A stretch of 63,390 nt of DNA from CAG-1000 sp964545285 (GTDB taxonomy: Bacteria > Bacillota_I > Bacilli_A > RF39 > UBA660), in assembly GCA_964545285.1 (NCBI GenBank), contig CAZJEW010000001.1, positions 1 through 63,390 on the forward strand. Direction: 5' to 3'. The position numbers were made by a program, and so were the translations under genes. Each line of letters opens with the position of its first letter. Position 1 is the first letter of the stretch. The notes below the pieces were generated by a model. The model had not been told where the DNA came from, ran no database searches, and worked only from the letters and a program-made list of their open reading frames with translations. Below are positions 1 through 9,415 of this stretch, piece by piece.

Positions 1-5
1 CTAAG

Positions 6-476
6 ATGCTTATGTTAGAAACCATATTAAATTATCATCAAAATGATGAATACCTATTCAGTAAAAAGTATTTAGGAAATAATAATTATATTAAATACTT
101 TGATTACACTATTAAAAAACTAATAATTACTGGTTTTGTAGAAAATCTCAATTTGTTAAGAATTCATAATAAGAGAATTGACTACATATTAGAAATAAAT
201 AATATAGATTATGAAAAAATTGATCTAGACAATCATAAATCAGTAAACAAGTTATATGATTTATTAAAAAAACTTTCAATCACGAATCATAAGAGTTGGT
301 CTCTAATGTATCTATTTGAACCAATAAAAAAATATGCAGAATCTATCGCTAAAAAAAGTAGCAAAAAAATTAGTGAAGTAAATCATATTACAATACAATA
401 TTATGTTTCGCAATGGGATATGGTATTCGATAATTACGAAAAGAAAATTGATAGTGCAATAGAAATATTGTTATAA
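6..476 (+). CDS. Hypothetical protein, possibly truncated by the window edge
   Basis: I do not recognise this 156-residue protein. The reading frame is still open at the left edge, so the ATG at 6 may be internal and the gene may start outside the window. The product is rich in Lys, Asn, Ile and Tyr, has no obvious membrane segment or signal peptide, and looks mostly helical. A hairpin terminator follows directly. It is convergent with the truncated P-type ATPase. Function unknown. Confidence 0.5.
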   Translation: MLMLETILNYHQNDEYLFSKKYLGNNNYIKYFDYTIKKLIITGFVENLNLLRIHNKRIDYILEINNIDYEKIDLDNHKSVNKLYDLLKKLSITNHKSWSLMYLFEPIKKYAESIAKKSSKKISEVNHITIQYYVSQWDMVFDNYEKKIDSAIEILL

Positions 477-481
477 AATCC

Positions 482-513
482 ATAATCAGTTAGTACAATG
501 ATTATTTTTTTTT
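482..513 (+). terminator. Rho-independent terminator
   Basis: Perfect 7-bp stem (482-488 with 499-505), 10-nt loop, followed by a run of T. It ends the transcript of the gene at 6-476. Confidence 0.7.
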
Positions 514-518
514 GAAAT

Positions 519-541
519 AAAAAAAGAACTTTAACAAGTCC
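519..541 (-). terminator. Rho-independent terminator on the minus strand
   Basis: Read on the minus strand: stem GGACTT/AAGTTC (one G-U pair) with a 4-nt loop, then a T run. It lies downstream of the truncated ATPase gene. Confidence 0.6.
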
Positions 542-591
542 TATAATTGACAATGATATTTTATTAAGCGTATTTACCTTTATTTTTCTCG

Positions 592-1443
592 TCATCCTTT
601 CGGACTACAAACATCAGGTACAGCCATTACTATGACTGCTACACTTAATGTTAATCCATATATAATATGTGAAAAAAGTTCCTTATAGTTAAAAATATCA
701 ATTATACCTTTTGATATAAAAAAAGCATTAAACATATAAGATAAAAATACTATAAATGCACAAATATAGCCAATAGTGGAAATGTATTTTGCGAGATGTC
801 TTAACCTAGTTTTTAAAGGGCTTTCCAAAGGGTATTCTTGCACTAAGGATGCGATGTTCCCATAATACGTGTTGTCTCCAATATTAACAACTAACGTCTT
901 ACAATTACCATTATTTATAATGCTTCCCATAAACAAATTATCATTAATCACTTTGTTTTTCTCTTTTGATTCTCCGGTTAAAGCACTTTCGTTAACTGTG
1001 GTAGTGCCTTCTATTATTTTGCAATCGCACGGAACCTTATCACCAGTTTCCAAATATAATATGTCGCCAACCACTAATTCTTCTGAATTAATGATGATCT
1101 TTTTAGAATTTCTTAATACTTTGCATGAAATATATTGATTTTCGTTGTTTAATTTTTCAAATGCTTTTTCACTACCATATTCTGATAATGCAGAAATAAA
1201 AGCAGCTAAAAATACCGCTATCGCAATACCTATTGTTTCAAATATATTAGATTCTTGAAATAAAAAAATAATTTTAATAAATAAAGCAATTATTAATATT
1301 TTAATAATAGGATCTCCAAGTGACTCAATAATAAGTTTGATAAAAGTTTTCTTCTTTTTATTTGTTAATACATTTTTCCCGAATTTCTTTCTAGATAATA
1401 CAACAAGTTCATCATTTAATCCGTAATTATAATTTGTATTCAT
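592..1443 (-). pseudogene. Truncated P-type cation ATPase (Ca2+-type), N-terminal third only
   Basis: The 283 residues match the start of PMCA/SERCA-like P-type ATPases: cation ATPase N-terminal segment, membrane helices at about 45-62 and 70-90, the actuator domain with TGES near residue 157, then a helix pair. The sequence breaks inside the conserved PEGLP motif of helix 4: after the proline the reading becomes DVCSPKG and stops. The phosphorylation site (DKTGT), the nucleotide-binding domain and the remaining helices are absent, so it cannot pump ions. Family members are usually about 850-900 residues. The break looks like a deletion or insertion junction. A terminator follows at 519-541. 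Confidence 0.8.
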
Positions 1444-1547
1444 TTTATCCTCAATTAATAATATTCTAATAATTAATAATTAGTAATAATAATTGAAATA
1501 TTTAACTAAAAATGATATTCTTATAATATGAATTAAAAGAGGTTATA

Positions 1548-1901
1548 ATGGAAGAAAAGTTTCTTAACAGATTTTTATATGATAAAAATGAATATATTTT
1601 ACAAATAAATTATTTTGTTCATATACTTGAAAATAACTTTCTTCTTGCATTAACTTATTTTTCAGAGGGAATATCTTTTACATATGATTATGTAGGAATA
1701 GAATATAATTTTGATCAAAACAATAATAAAATCGTTACTTTTTATGACTTTGACACTGAAAAAAACATCTCACTTGATGAATTTATAAATATGTTAGGAA
1801 TATGTTGTGAAATTTATATGGAAGAAGAACAAAATTCAAAAGAAGATGTATTAATATTATATAAAAAGACTTGTATGAAATTGTTATCAAATGCTAGTTA
1901 G
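1548..1901 (+). CDS. Hypothetical protein, CdiI-immunity-like pattern
   Basis: 117 residues, strong ribosome binding site (AGAGG) 6 nt before the ATG. Unrecognised with certainty. The C-terminal half has a pattern of an acidic beta strand, a phrase like ISLDEFINML and then a helix ending CEIYMEEE, which recalls small CdiI/immunity-type proteins. That resemblance is weak and is inference only. It is the first gene of a plus-strand operon and ends 8 bp before the dCMP deaminase gene. Confidence 0.55.
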   Translation: MEEKFLNRFLYDKNEYILQINYFVHILENNFLLALTYFSEGISFTYDYVGIEYNFDQNNNKIVTFYDFDTEKNISLDEFINMLGICCEIYMEEEQNSKEDVLILYKKTCMKLLSNAS

Positions 1902-1909
1902 GAGGTTTT

Positions 1910-2398
1910 ATGACAAGAATTGATAAAAATAATTATTATTTAGATATATCAGAAGCTACTTTGGAAAGAGCAACTTGTATTAGAAGAATATGGGGTGCAG
2001 TTATAGTAAAAAATGATGAAATAATATCTACTGGATATAACGGAGCTCCTAGAGGTAGAATTAATTGCTCTGATTTAGGTTACTGCATGAGAGAAAAATT
2101 AAAAGTTCCTAGAGGGGAAAGATATGAGCTTTGTAGAAGCGTACACGCTGAACAAAATGCAATTATATCTGCGTCAAGAAAAGATATTATAGGAGGCTCT
2201 TTATATATAGTTGGAAAAGATGTAAAAACTGGTGAATATGTTGAAAAGTCTATGCCTTGTGCTATGTGTAAAAGAGTAATAATAAATAGTGGTATTGAAA
2301 AAATATATTTAAGGGATTCCAAGACAAAATATAGAGAAATATCAGTTAAAGAATTTATCGAAAATGACGATAGTTTAGAAGAAAAGTTAGGATATTAG
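1910..2398 (+). CDS. comEB: Deoxycytidylate deaminase
   Basis: 162 residues, the usual length for dCMP deaminase, which converts dCMP to dUMP to feed thymidylate synthesis. The zinc and catalytic motifs of the cytidine/deoxycytidylate deaminase fold are visible: HAEQNA near residue 80 and PCAMC about 35 residues later. The N-terminal region has the SxCxRRxVGAV-like segment (TCIRRIWGAVIV) and NGAP. A strong AGGAGG lies before the ATG. It sits in an operon with the unknown gene upstream and the glycosyltransferase 7 bp downstream. In B. subtilis this gene is comEB; here it is not near other late competence genes. Confidence 0.9.
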   Translation: MTRIDKNNYYLDISEATLERATCIRRIWGAVIVKNDEIISTGYNGAPRGRINCSDLGYCMREKLKVPRGERYELCRSVHAEQNAIISASRKDIIGGSLYIVGKDVKTGEYVEKSMPCAMCKRVIINSGIEKIYLRDSKTKYREISVKEFIENDDSLEEKLGY

Positions 2399-2405
2399 GT
2401 GTAAA

Positions 2406-3329
2406 ATGCTAGATGTAATAGTTCCTTGCTATAATGAGGAAAACGGAATTAAATTATTTTATGAAAGTTCAAAGAATGAATTAAAAACCATAAAACATAC
2501 ATTTATATTTATTGATGATGGATCAAATGATAATACATTAGAAGAATTAAAAAAAATATATGATAGTGACAAAGAGCATGTAAGAATAATCACTTTTACT
2601 AGAAATTATGGAAAAGAATCTGCAATATATGCAGGACTCTTACATTCTAAAGGTGATTATGTTTCTATAATAGATTCTGATTTACAACAAAACCCTAAAT
2701 ATTTAGTTAAAATGTATAACTTTCTAAAGGACAATAAAGAATATGATTGTATTGCAATGTGTCAAAAGCAAAATAAAAATAGATTTTTTCAAAAATGTTT
2801 TTATAATATCATGAATTCATTATCTGAGATTCATCTTGAAAACGGTGCTTCTGATTTTAGAATGTTTAGAAAAAAAGTTGTAAAATCTATTTTAGAATTC
2901 AGTGAAAGGAATAGATTTACTAAAGGAATATTTAGTTATTTAGGATATAAAACATATTATGAAGAATATGAAGTAGAAAAAAGAATTGCTGGAAAATCAA
3001 AATGGGGATTTCGTAAACTATTCAATTATGCAACTAATGGTATAGTTGCATTTAGCATAAAACCTCTTAGAATGGTTACATACACAGGTTTAGCAACAAG
3101 TTTCTCAGCGTTCATATATTTAATAATTCTAATAGTTAAAACATTAATAAATGGTAAAGAAGTTGCTGGATATGCATCTATCATGTGTGTATTACTTTTT
3201 ATTGGTGGGTTTTTATTAATAGGTTTAGGTATTATCGGGGAATATATAGGTAAAATATATAATGAAACCAAATACAGACCTCTATTTATCGAAAATGATA
3301 AAATAGGTTTTGAAGATGATATATTATAG
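2406..3329 (+). CDS. Family 2 glycosyltransferase, GtrB/polyprenyl-phosphate sugar transferase type
   Basis: 307 residues. An N-terminal GT-A domain (about 1-210) shows the VPCYNEE start, FIDDGSNDNT, and the DSDLQQNP metal-binding segment. Two C-terminal membrane helices follow at about 225-250 and 262-285. This is the layout of GtrB/DpmI-type enzymes that load a sugar onto undecaprenyl phosphate at the inner face of the membrane. The gene immediately downstream encodes a GtrA-family protein, the usual partner thought to flip the lipid-linked sugar. The sugar and acceptor cannot be read from sequence. Confidence 0.88.
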   Translation: MLDVIVPCYNEENGIKLFYESSKNELKTIKHTFIFIDDGSNDNTLEELKKIYDSDKEHVRIITFTRNYGKESAIYAGLLHSKGDYVSIIDSDLQQNPKYLVKMYNFLKDNKEYDCIAMCQKQNKNRFFQKCFYNIMNSLSEIHLENGASDFRMFRKKVVKSILEFSERNRFTKGIFSYLGYKTYYEEYEVEKRIAGKSKWGFRKLFNYATNGIVAFSIKPLRMVTYTGLATSFSAFIYLIILIVKTLINGKEVAGYASIMCVLLFIGGFLLIGLGIIGEYIGKIYNETKYRPLFIENDKIGFEDDIL

Positions 3330-3335
3330 GTAAAA

Positions 3336-3770
3336 ATGAAAAAATATAATATTATGAAATTATATAAAAAGAATGAAGAAATAATTAATTATCTCATAGT
3401 TGGTGGACTTACAACTTTAGTAAGTTTATTAACGAAGTATATTTTATTATTTACTTTTTTGAAAGCAAGTAATGCGATTGAATTACAAATAGCAATAATT
3501 ATTTCTTGGATATGCGCAGTTACATTTGCTTATTTTGCTAATAGAGTATTTGTATTTAAAAGCAAAAATGAAAAGAAATTTAAAGAAGCTGTCAAATTTT
3601 ACTTTGTAAGAATATCAACACTATTAATGGAAATGGTTATTATGTGGTTTTTTATTACACTGTTGAAATTAAACAGCAATAATTGGGTGATAATATGGAC
3701 CATATTTTGTCAAATATTAATTACTATAGTAAATTATATTTTAAGTAAATTTGTTGTATTTAAAAAATAG
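3336..3770 (+). CDS. GtrA family membrane protein
   Basis: 144 residues with four predicted membrane helices (about 17-38, 48-67, 84-106, 114-135) and the NYLIVGGLTTLVS start and ANRVFVFKS motif typical of GtrA/PF04138 proteins. It starts 6 bp after the GT2 gene. Known role of the family: moving undecaprenyl-linked sugars across the membrane for wall or surface glycan modification. It is the last gene of the operon and ends at a shared terminator with tsaD. Confidence 0.85.
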   Translation: MKKYNIMKLYKKNEEIINYLIVGGLTTLVSLLTKYILLFTFLKASNAIELQIAIIISWICAVTFAYFANRVFVFKSKNEKKFKEAVKFYFVRISTLLMEMVIMWFFITLLKLNSNNWVIIWTIFCQILITIVNYILSKFVVFKK

Positions 3771-3793
3771 TTATCTAAAACTATTTCTTTTTA
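3764..3793. terminator. Bidirectional terminator between gtrA-like gene and tsaD
   Basis: Perfect 7-bp stem (AAATAGT at 3766-3772 with ACTATTT at 3781-3787), T-rich on both strands. The hairpin overlaps the ends of the two convergent genes. Confidence 0.55.
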
Positions 3794-4792
3794 CAAATTC
3801 AAATTTGGTTTAGCATTTAAACTTAAATCAGAAAATTTTTTTTCTTTGAATAATATATACGCTGCTGCTCCTATCATTGTTGCATTATCAGTACAATACT
3901 TTTTTTCAGGTACATGCATATTAACTCCAATATCATTACACATATCTTTCAAAGCATTTCTAATATAAGTATTGCTTGCAACACCCCCACTCATAATAAA
4001 AGTTTTAATATTAGTGTCAAGCAACGCTTTTTTTGTTTTTGAAACTAGTAAATTAGTTACGCATTCCTGGAAAGAAGATGCAATATCGTATTTATTAATA
4101 TCATGATTTCTTTGATGTTCATTATGTACAAAATTATTAATATGACTTTTAATGCCACTGAAACTAAAGTTATATGATTCGTCATTTAATATATTTGGCA
4201 TTTTATAATTTGGTTTTCCTTGTAATGCATATTTTTCAACATTTGGTCCTCCTGGATATGGAAGATCTAGTATTCTTGCAACCTTATCATAAGCTTCTCC
4301 AATAGCATCATCAAGTGTTTGACCTAAATATTTAAACTCGTTCTCGCTTTTCATAAGAATTAAATCAGTATGACCTCCACTTACTATAAGAGATATTAAA
4401 GGGTATTTTAAATCATTTTCTATCATATTGGCATAAATATGTCCCATCATATGATTAACCCCAATAAATGGCTTATTATATACAAAGCTTAAAGTTTTAG
4501 TAGATTCAACTCCAACAAGTAAACTTCCAAGCAATCCGGGTGCATAAGTACATGCAAAAGCATCAATATCATCAAGTTTCATATTAGCATTACATATACA
4601 TTCATCAATACACATAGTTATATTTTCCAAATGAAGTCTACTAGCAACTTCAGGAACAACTCCACCATATTTAGTATGAACATCAATTTGACTGTTAATA
4701 ATTGTTGATATATCGTTCTTACCATTCTTTACAATACTAACGCTAGTTTCATCACAAGAAGATTCAATAGCTAAAATATAAACGTCTTTCAT
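3791..4792 (-). CDS. tsaD: tRNA N6-adenosine threonylcarbamoyltransferase
   Basis: 333 residues, full length for TsaD (Kae1/YgjD family), which transfers threonylcarbamoyl to A37 of ANN-decoding tRNAs with TsaB and TsaE. Visible: ILAIESSCDETS start, KYGGVVPEVASR, the metal-binding HMMGHIYAN, SGGHTDL and the late SGGVASN nucleotide-site motif. The start overlaps the stop of rimI (ATGA), so it is translationally coupled in the order tsaB-rimI-tsaD, as in B. subtilis. TsaE is not in this window. Confidence 0.97.
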   Translation of the reverse strand: MKDVYILAIESSCDETSVSIVKNGKNDISTIINSQIDVHTKYGGVVPEVASRLHLENITMCIDECICNANMKLDDIDAFACTYAPGLLGSLLVGVESTKTLSFVYNKPFIGVNHMMGHIYANMIENDLKYPLISLIVSGGHTDLILMKSENEFKYLGQTLDDAIGEAYDKVARILDLPYPGGPNVEKYALQGKPNYKMPNILNDESYNFSFSGIKSHINNFVHNEHQRNHDINKYDIASSFQECVTNLLVSKTKKALLDTNIKTFIMSGGVASNTYIRNALKDMCNDIGVNMHVPEKKYCTDNATMIGAAAYILFKEKKFSDLSLNAKPNLNL

Positions 4793-5124
4793 ATTTTCAA
4801 CTTCTCCATTATTATAGCTGATCCATCATTGTAGTATCTATCTCTTACACTAATTTCTTTAAATCCAAGTTTACTATATAGTTTAATTGCCTCATTGTTA
4901 TTCTCATTTACTTCTAACATAATTCTATTATATTTTTCATTATTAAACATATATTCAAAAAGAGCAGTAGCAACACCTATTCTTCTATTTTCTTCATTTG
5001 TATAAACATTAATTATATCAATAACGTCATCAATAACTCTTATTTCTAAATACCCAAATATCTTATCATCTTTAACATAATTATAAAGTCTATCTATATC
5101 ATTTATTTCTTCTCTAGTAATCAT
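4789..5124 (-). CDS. rimI: Ribosomal-protein-alanine N-acetyltransferase (GNAT)
   Basis: 111 residues, on the short side for RimI (about 150), but the GNAT core is clear: IINVYTNEENRRIGVATAL (acetyl-CoA loop), LEVNENNNEAIKLYSKLGF and YY near the end. The expected substrate is the N-terminal alanine of ribosomal protein S18. The context between tsaB and tsaD is the classical one, and both junctions are ATGA overlaps. The shortness is at the N-terminus. Confidence 0.88.
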   Translation of the reverse strand: MITREEINDIDRLYNYVKDDKIFGYLEIRVIDDVIDIINVYTNEENRRIGVATALFEYMFNNEKYNRIMLEVNENNNEAIKLYSKLGFKEISVRDRYYNDGSAIIMEKLKI

Positions 5125-5666
5125 TTTTCCACCTCGATTTTTTTTACATAATTAGCTTTAATATGATGAACATTCTCTGATGGAGTGCTATCTAAAAACA
5201 AAATAATTTTTTCAACATCAAGTTTATGATCAACTTCTTTATATTTATAATCATTTATTTCAACGTATTTTTCTTCAATTATAGCATTATTATTTTTATC
5301 ACATACAGAAACATAATATCCCTTATTATCTTCAATAGTGCACATTTTATCACAATTAAAATTACTGCTAACAATATATGCCATCAAACTTGATATAGTA
5401 CTAATTGAAATATTTAGTGCGTAAGCCATAGTTTTAGCAATAGAGAGTCCGATTCTAATTCCAGTGAAACTACCAGGACCGTTAACAACAATAATTTTAG
5501 TTAATTTCTTAATATTCAAATTATTTTCTCTAAATATTTCTTCTATTAAAGGCATTGTATTAACAGAATGATTAAATTCACTATATTTTTCTTTAATAAT
5601 TATTTTATCATTATTTTTAAGTCCAATGGTTATTAAATTGTCATGGGTATCTATAAATAATATCAT
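5121..5666 (-). CDS. tsaB: tRNA threonylcarbamoyladenosine biosynthesis protein TsaB
   Basis: I choose the ATG at 5666 (protein MILFIDTHDN..., 181 residues) because an AAGGA site lies 7-8 nt upstream; a TTG 45 bp further up would add an unrelated leader. TsaB is a catalytically inactive TsaD paralogue that forms the TsaB-TsaD-TsaE t6A complex. Visible: FIDTHDNLITIGL start and VVNGPGSFTGIRIGLSIAKT, the hallmark loop. The protein is shorter and more divergent in its C-terminal half than the B. subtilis protein (about 229). Confidence 0.93.
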   Translation of the reverse strand: MILFIDTHDNLITIGLKNNDKIIIKEKYSEFNHSVNTMPLIEEIFRENNLNIKKLTKIIVVNGPGSFTGIRIGLSIAKTMAYALNISISTISSLMAYIVSSNFNCDKMCTIEDNKGYYVSVCDKNNNAIIEEKYVEINDYKYKEVDHKLDVEKIILFLDSTPSENVHHIKANYVKKIEVEK

Positions 5667-5745
5667 AATATTTTCCTTTCGATTAATAAGTATAACATAA
5701 TAATAATACAATTACACTAAATATATTTTAACACATAAAACATTA

Positions 5746-5780
5746 AATAAAAACTGAAGATAATTATTTTTCTTCAGTTT
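5746..5780 (-). terminator. Rho-independent terminator after ftsH
   Basis: 10-bp stem (5751-5760 with 5771-5780) containing the last codons of ftsH, followed on the minus strand by a T-rich tract. It separates the ftsH transcript from the tsaB operon. Confidence 0.65.
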
Positions 5781-7722
5781 TCTTTTCTTCTTCTTTTTTA
5801 GATTTAGACTCTTCTTTTTTAACTTGAACTTCTTTAATACTTTCATCTTTATCACTGAATGATTCATGATTAAACTTATAATCACTATTTGCTTCAACAA
5901 TATCTTCTATTTCTTCTTTAGTTAGTGTCTCTTTTTCAATAAGAGTGTTTGCTAGAATATCTATAAGTTTTTTGTTTTTACGAACGATATCCTTTGATTC
6001 TTTATAACATTCATCAATAATTTTTTTAACCTCTTGATCTATTTGTAAAGCAACTTGATCAGAGAAATTTTTACTTTGATTATAATCTCTACCTAAAAAT
6101 ACACTTTCTGTTCTATGTTCAAATTGCATTGGGCCTAAAGAACTCATACCATACTCTGTAACCATGCTTCTAGCTATTTTGGTAGCTCTTTTCAAATCAT
6201 CACTGGCGCCAGTTGATATTTCATCTAAATATGTTTCTTCGCTAGCTCTTCCTGATAATAATGTTATTATTTGTTCTAGTAATTCTTTTTTTGTATAAAC
6301 AAGAGTTCTTTCTTCTTTAGGAAGCATTTGTGTATAACCACCAGCCATTCCTCTTGGAATAATAGTAATTTTATGAACTTCTTCTCCATTTGGTAGAACT
6401 ATTCCAGATACTGCATGTCCAGATTCGTGATATGCTACTATTTTCTTTTCATAGTCCGTCACTTTCCTACTTGTTTTAGCAGGACCCATAAGAACTCTAT
6501 CACTTGCTTCATCTATCTCATCCATAGTTATAACTTTTTTATCTCTTCTTACAGCTAATAAAGCAGCTTCATTCAATAAATTCTCTAAATCTGCTCCAGA
6601 ATATCCGGGAGTCCTTTCAGCAATTCGTTTTAGTTTAACTGACGAATCTAATGGTTTATTAACAGCATGTACCTTTAATATATCTTCTCTTTCTCTAACA
6701 TCAGGTTTATTAACAGTAACTTGTCTATCAAATCTTCCCGGTCTTAATAATGCAGGATCTAAAACATCAGGTCTATTTGTTGCTGCTAAAATAATAATAC
6801 CCTCATTCTCACCAAAACCATCCATTTCGGATAATAATTGATTAAGTGTCTGCTCTCTTTCATCGTGTCCACCACCTAATCCTGTTCCTCTTTCTCTTCC
6901 AACTGCATCAATTTCATCAATAAAAATTAAGCATGGTGCACATTGTTTTGCTTGTTTAAACATATCTCTTACACGAGAAGCACCTACACCTACGAATAAT
7001 TCAACAAAATCAGAACCACTTATAAAAAAGAACGGAACATTTGCTTCTCCAGCAATAGCCTTGGCAAGCAATGTTTTTCCTGTTCCTGGAGGACCTACTA
7101 ATAGTACTCCTTTAGGAATTCTAGCTCCCATCTTAGTAAATTTTTTTGGATTTTTCAAAAAATCTATTAATTCTTCAACTTCTTCTTTTTCTTCTTTTAA
7201 TCCAGCAACATCAGCAAATGTCTTCTTTCCTGTTTCATCAGATAACTTTGCTTTACTTTTACCAAAATCAAATGTACCTTTACCATTATTGCTTAATTTA
7301 ACAATCATTACATATGCTAATATACCAAAACATACAAACGGAAACACATTTAATAATATTGATAACCATGTACTATTTTCCGGATTAGTATTAGTTTCTA
7401 CAGATAATCCTTTAGATTCAGCTGATTCATATATACCAGAAATAACTGTATCCGTATATGGAATAGTTACACTAAATGTTTCGCCTTTTTCATAATCTTT
7501 TAATTTACCAGTAATAATGTATACTCCAGAACCACTTCTTGGTGTTACAGTTAATTCAGTAACATTTCCTTCATTGATTTCTTTAGTAAGTTCACTATAG
7601 TCTAATTCATTTACTATTGTACCTATACTACTTAAAAAGAAATATGCACAAATAATTACTATAGCAAGCATAATATAAGGCATAAAACTCATTGATTTGT
7701 TTTTAGTTTTTTTAATATTCAT
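5764..7722 (-). CDS. ftsH: ATP-dependent zinc metalloprotease FtsH
   Basis: 652 residues. Membrane helices at about 14-33 and 120-142 flank a small external domain; then an AAA+ module with Walker A GPPGTGKT, Walker B LIFIDEIDAVGR and SRH arginines; then the M41 peptidase domain with HESGH. It degrades unassembled membrane proteins and some regulators. A Lys/Glu-rich tail of about 35 residues ends the protein and overlaps the terminator. A good ribosome site (GAAAGGA) precedes the ATG. It follows tilS by 13 bp; in B. subtilis hprT lies between tilS and ftsH but is absent here. Confidence 0.97.
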   Translation of the reverse strand: MNIKKTKNKSMSFMPYIMLAIVIICAYFFLSSIGTIVNELDYSELTKEINEGNVTELTVTPRSGSGVYIITGKLKDYEKGETFSVTIPYTDTVISGIYESAESKGLSVETNTNPENSTWLSILLNVFPFVCFGILAYVMIVKLSNNGKGTFDFGKSKAKLSDETGKKTFADVAGLKEEKEEVEELIDFLKNPKKFTKMGARIPKGVLLVGPPGTGKTLLAKAIAGEANVPFFFISGSDFVELFVGVGASRVRDMFKQAKQCAPCLIFIDEIDAVGRERGTGLGGGHDEREQTLNQLLSEMDGFGENEGIIILAATNRPDVLDPALLRPGRFDRQVTVNKPDVREREDILKVHAVNKPLDSSVKLKRIAERTPGYSGADLENLLNEAALLAVRRDKKVITMDEIDEASDRVLMGPAKTSRKVTDYEKKIVAYHESGHAVSGIVLPNGEEVHKITIIPRGMAGGYTQMLPKEERTLVYTKKELLEQIITLLSGRASEETYLDEISTGASDDLKRATKIARSMVTEYGMSSLGPMQFEHRTESVFLGRDYNQSKNFSDQVALQIDQEVKKIIDECYKESKDIVRKNKKLIDILANTLIEKETLTKEEIEDIVEANSDYKFNHESFSDKDESIKEVQVKKEESKSKKEEEKKTEEK

Positions 7723-7735
7723 ATTGTTTTCCTTT

Positions 7736-9070
7736 CTAATAATACTTTAGTATTATATCATACTCTTCGCCTATATCTTTGTCAAGTTTGGATTTTTTTA
7801 AACCAGGAACCCAAACTATTACCTCGTTTGAATCTAAAACAATAGGCCATTCATTTCTATCAGACATTTTAATTTTATTGTCAATAAAAATATGATTTAC
7901 TTTCTTCGTACCATTCATTCCTTTTACCTCAATTTTATCTCCAGCTCTTTTATTCCTAACGAATAATGGTAAAGAGACCTCTTTACTATTAAATCTTGTA
8001 ACATAATTACTTTTATCATTAACATCGCTAATTATATCAATGTTTTTACCATTAGGTAAGTTTACTTGCCCATTTATTTCAATTTCAAATGTATCACTAG
8101 TTTGCTCATCGTAACTAAAAGTAACTTCATTATAAGACTTATTAACAATAACATTATTTGGTAAATGAATTAAACTATTTGGTTTGTTAGATTTTATTAA
8201 ACTTAATATAAGTTCAACATGAGTATCACCAACAATAAGCAAATCATCTCCATAAATTTTTTCTAGTATATTATAAACGATTTTAGTTTGAATAACATGA
8301 TCTAATTCTAAAAATTTATCAATAATTATCTTTCCATTTTGAACTACTTTATTAAAAGATTTTTTTGCTTCATTATCAATGAATTCACTATTTTCAAGCA
8401 AAGTCTCACTAAATTTCAAAAACTTTTTATGAACATTTTTATCTTCTTTTTTTAAAAAAGGTAAAACAACATGTCTATATCTATTTCTTGTATAATGATC
8501 TTCATTATTAGACTCATCACATGCATATTTGATGTTTTTACTATTTACATATTCAAGAAGTTCATCTTTAGTTTTTGTTATTAAAGGTCTAACAATAAAA
8601 TAATTATCTTTTTCAATAAACTTTGCAAAACCGCTATAACCTTTTAAAGTAGATCCCCTTACAATTCGCATCAATATAGTTTCAATTAAATCATCCGCAT
8701 GATGAGCAGTCATCAAATACTTAGCATTATATTTCTTGATAATATCTTCAAAAAAATTATACCTAGCACTTCTTGCTTCATTATGAAAATTATCTTCTCC
8801 CCATTTAGATATTTTAACATACTCGAAAATTATATTGTTTTCATTACAATATTTTTCTAAATCTATTTTTTCTTGATCGCTTTCTTTTCTTTTTCCATGA
8901 TTTACATGGGCACAAATTAAAACTAAATCATATTTTGATTTTATACTATTTAAAACATCTAATAAAGCCATTGAATCAGGTCCGCCCGATACTCCAACAA
9001 CTATTTTATCATTCTTACTTAAACCAATATCATTTTCAATGTAACTGATTTCATCATCCATATTAAGCAT
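7736..9070 (-). CDS. tilS: tRNA(Ile)-lysidine synthetase
   Basis: 444 residues. The N-type ATP pyrophosphatase loop SGGPDS is at residues 28-33, HVNHGKR follows, and the conserved MTAHHADD and GYSGF segments are present; a C-terminal TilS domain ends the protein. It changes C34 of the AUA-reading tRNA-Ile to lysidine, an essential step in a genome this rich in AUA. The start is preceded by AGAGGAG, partly inside the end of divIC (2-bp gap). Confidence 0.95.
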   Translation of the reverse strand: MLNMDDEISYIENDIGLSKNDKIVVGVSGGPDSMALLDVLNSIKSKYDLVLICAHVNHGKRKESDQEKIDLEKYCNENNIIFEYVKISKWGEDNFHNEARSARYNFFEDIIKKYNAKYLMTAHHADDLIETILMRIVRGSTLKGYSGFAKFIEKDNYFIVRPLITKTKDELLEYVNSKNIKYACDESNNEDHYTRNRYRHVVLPFLKKEDKNVHKKFLKFSETLLENSEFIDNEAKKSFNKVVQNGKIIIDKFLELDHVIQTKIVYNILEKIYGDDLLIVGDTHVELILSLIKSNKPNSLIHLPNNVIVNKSYNEVTFSYDEQTSDTFEIEINGQVNLPNGKNIDIISDVNDKSNYVTRFNSKEVSLPLFVRNKRAGDKIEVKGMNGTKKVNHIFIDNKIKMSDRNEWPIVLDSNEVIVWVPGLKKSKLDKDIGEEYDIILKYY

Positions 9071-9072
9071 TA

Positions 9073-9363
9073 TTACTCCTCTATTTTAATAATAATTTCA
9101 TCATCAGCAGAATATAAATATTTTTCTCTTGCGTATCTTGCAAGATATTCTGGATCTTGAAGTTTCTCGATTTCGCTATTTAATTCATCTTCCTTTTTTA
9201 ATGAATCTGCATATTCTTCTTTTAATGATTTGTTTTCTTTAACATTATTAATCATTTGAGTAACATTTGAAAATAATGTATATATAAAAAAACTAAAAGA
9301 TATTATAACACACAAAAACAAAAAAGTTACTCTAAATTTAGTTTTTGGACTCAATTTTTTCAT
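9073..9363 (-). CDS. divIC: Septum formation initiator DivIC/FtsB family
   Basis: Starting at ATG 9363 (GGAG 8 nt upstream) gives 96 residues: short cytoplasmic basic tail, one membrane helix (about 11-33), then an external coiled coil (about 40-72) ending in the YLARYAREKYLYSADDE motif of DivIC. It acts with DivIB and FtsL in the divisome. The yabP-yabQ-divIC-tilS order is as in endospore-forming Bacillota. Confidence 0.88.
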   Translation of the reverse strand: MKKLSPKTKFRVTFLFLCVIISFSFFIYTLFSNVTQMINNVKENKSLKEEYADSLKKEDELNSEIEKLQDPEYLARYAREKYLYSADDEIIIKIEE

Positions 9364-9415
9364 ATTATACTCCATTTTCAACAATAATTATACAGTACCA
9401 AATATTTATAAACAA

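Noticed and set aside
592..630. Hammerhead-ribozyme-like string on the minus strand (CTGATG ... GTCCGAAAGGA ... ACGAGAAA).
   Set aside because: The conserved CUGANGA and GAAA cores are interrupted by extra bases and no stem I, stem III or cleavage site could be paired; the bases also belong to the ATPase break.
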